A DNA stretch of 7,341 nucleotides, taken from Bacteroidales bacterium 45-6 (GTDB lineage Bacteria > Bacteroidota > Bacteroidia > Bacteroidales > Dysgonomonadaceae). Under the pieces are notes generated by a model. The model had not been told where the DNA came from. It did not search any database and worked only from the letters and a program-made list of their open reading frames with translations. A program made the translations under genes and the position numbers. The stretch spans positions 1-7,341 of the forward strand of contig MKRS01000509.1 in NCBI GenBank assembly GCA_001897035.1. Direction: 5' to 3'. The stretch's first letter is position 1. Each line of letters begins with the position of its first letter. This document shows, piece by piece, positions 7,150 to 7,341 of this stretch.

Positions 7150-7341
7150 ATGAAGAAAAAAATCTTATTCGGATATGATTTTCACAGGGAAGGATTTAAA
7201 AGCCTGGAGGAAAAGTTCGAGCTGATTTATCCCGAAAAACAATATTTCTCGAAAGAAGAATTGCTGCATCTGATGGGTGAAGCAGATGTGCTGGTGCCTA
7301 ATTTCGGCTATCGAACCGACAAGGAAATTATCGACCAGGGA
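7150..7341 (+). CDS. Probable D-isomer-specific 2-hydroxyacid dehydrogenase, 5' part
   Basis: Open frame from the ATG at 7150 through the window end, 64 codons, no stop. The sequence begins MKKKILFGYDFHREGFKSL and continues with FELIYPEKQYFSKEELLHLMGEADVLVPNFG. This is the pattern of the N-terminal substrate-binding half of NAD-dependent D-2-hydroxyacid dehydrogenases (phosphoglycerate, glycerate or lactate dehydrogenase relatives): a first beta strand, a helix, an acidic 'SKEELLHLM' helix and an 'ADVLVP' strand. The diagnostic GxGxxG NAD fold and the catalytic Arg, Glu and His lie beyond the window, so the exact substrate cannot be named. It starts 74 nt after the uvrA stop codon with no terminator seen between, so it may be read from the uvrA transcript. 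Confidence 0.7.
   Translation, partial: MKKKILFGYDFHREGFKSLEEKFELIYPEKQYFSKEELLHLMGEADVLVPNFGYRTDKEIIDQG

Overview
The window looks like chromosomal DNA of a member of the Bacteroidota, most probably the order Bacteroidales. Three things suggest this: the permease begins in the MFDLDYWQEI style common in that phylum; start codons lack strong Shine-Dalgarno sequences; and a match to the Bacteroidetes promoter consensus (TTG, about 20 nt, TAnnTTTG) lies just ahead of the uvrA start. Genus cannot be fixed from the sequence alone. All recognisable genes are on the + strand.

Positions 1-3938 hold the 3' part of a tripartite export operon: a MacB/FtsX-type ABC permease without its own ATPase domain (38-1294), a MacA/HlyD-type periplasmic adaptor (1362-2495) and a TolC-type outer-membrane channel (2510-3856). 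They are spaced by 67 and 14 nt and followed by an intrinsic terminator (3901-3938). Together they would form an inner membrane-to-outer membrane conduit powered by a separate ATPase, presumably encoded upstream of the window. The substrate cannot be read from the sequence. The permease and adaptor genes are each preceded by related A+T-rich leaders built on an 8-nt period, an unusual feature that the coding annotation does not explain.

Positions 3939-4228 are non-coding and contain worn short repeats with ACGCAAAG and CAGAGAAAA motifs, including an inverted pair. They look like a decayed intergenic repeat element.

Positions 4229-7075 hold uvrA with its own promoter. The longest open frame starts at 4202, but the conserved protein starts at 4283, and the promoter lies inside the supposed 27-residue extension. 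The protein has both ABC ATPase halves and keeps two of the three zinc sites expected in UvrA. Both halves of the zinc site associated with the UvrB-binding domain are replaced by residues that do not bind metal.

Positions 7150-7341 hold the first 64 codons of a probable D-2-hydroxyacid dehydrogenase cut by the window end.

I did not find evidence for a wholly new biological system. The points most worth checking are the paired 8-nt-period leaders, the loss of one UvrA zinc site, the misplaced uvrA start with its embedded promoter, and the decayed repeat block.
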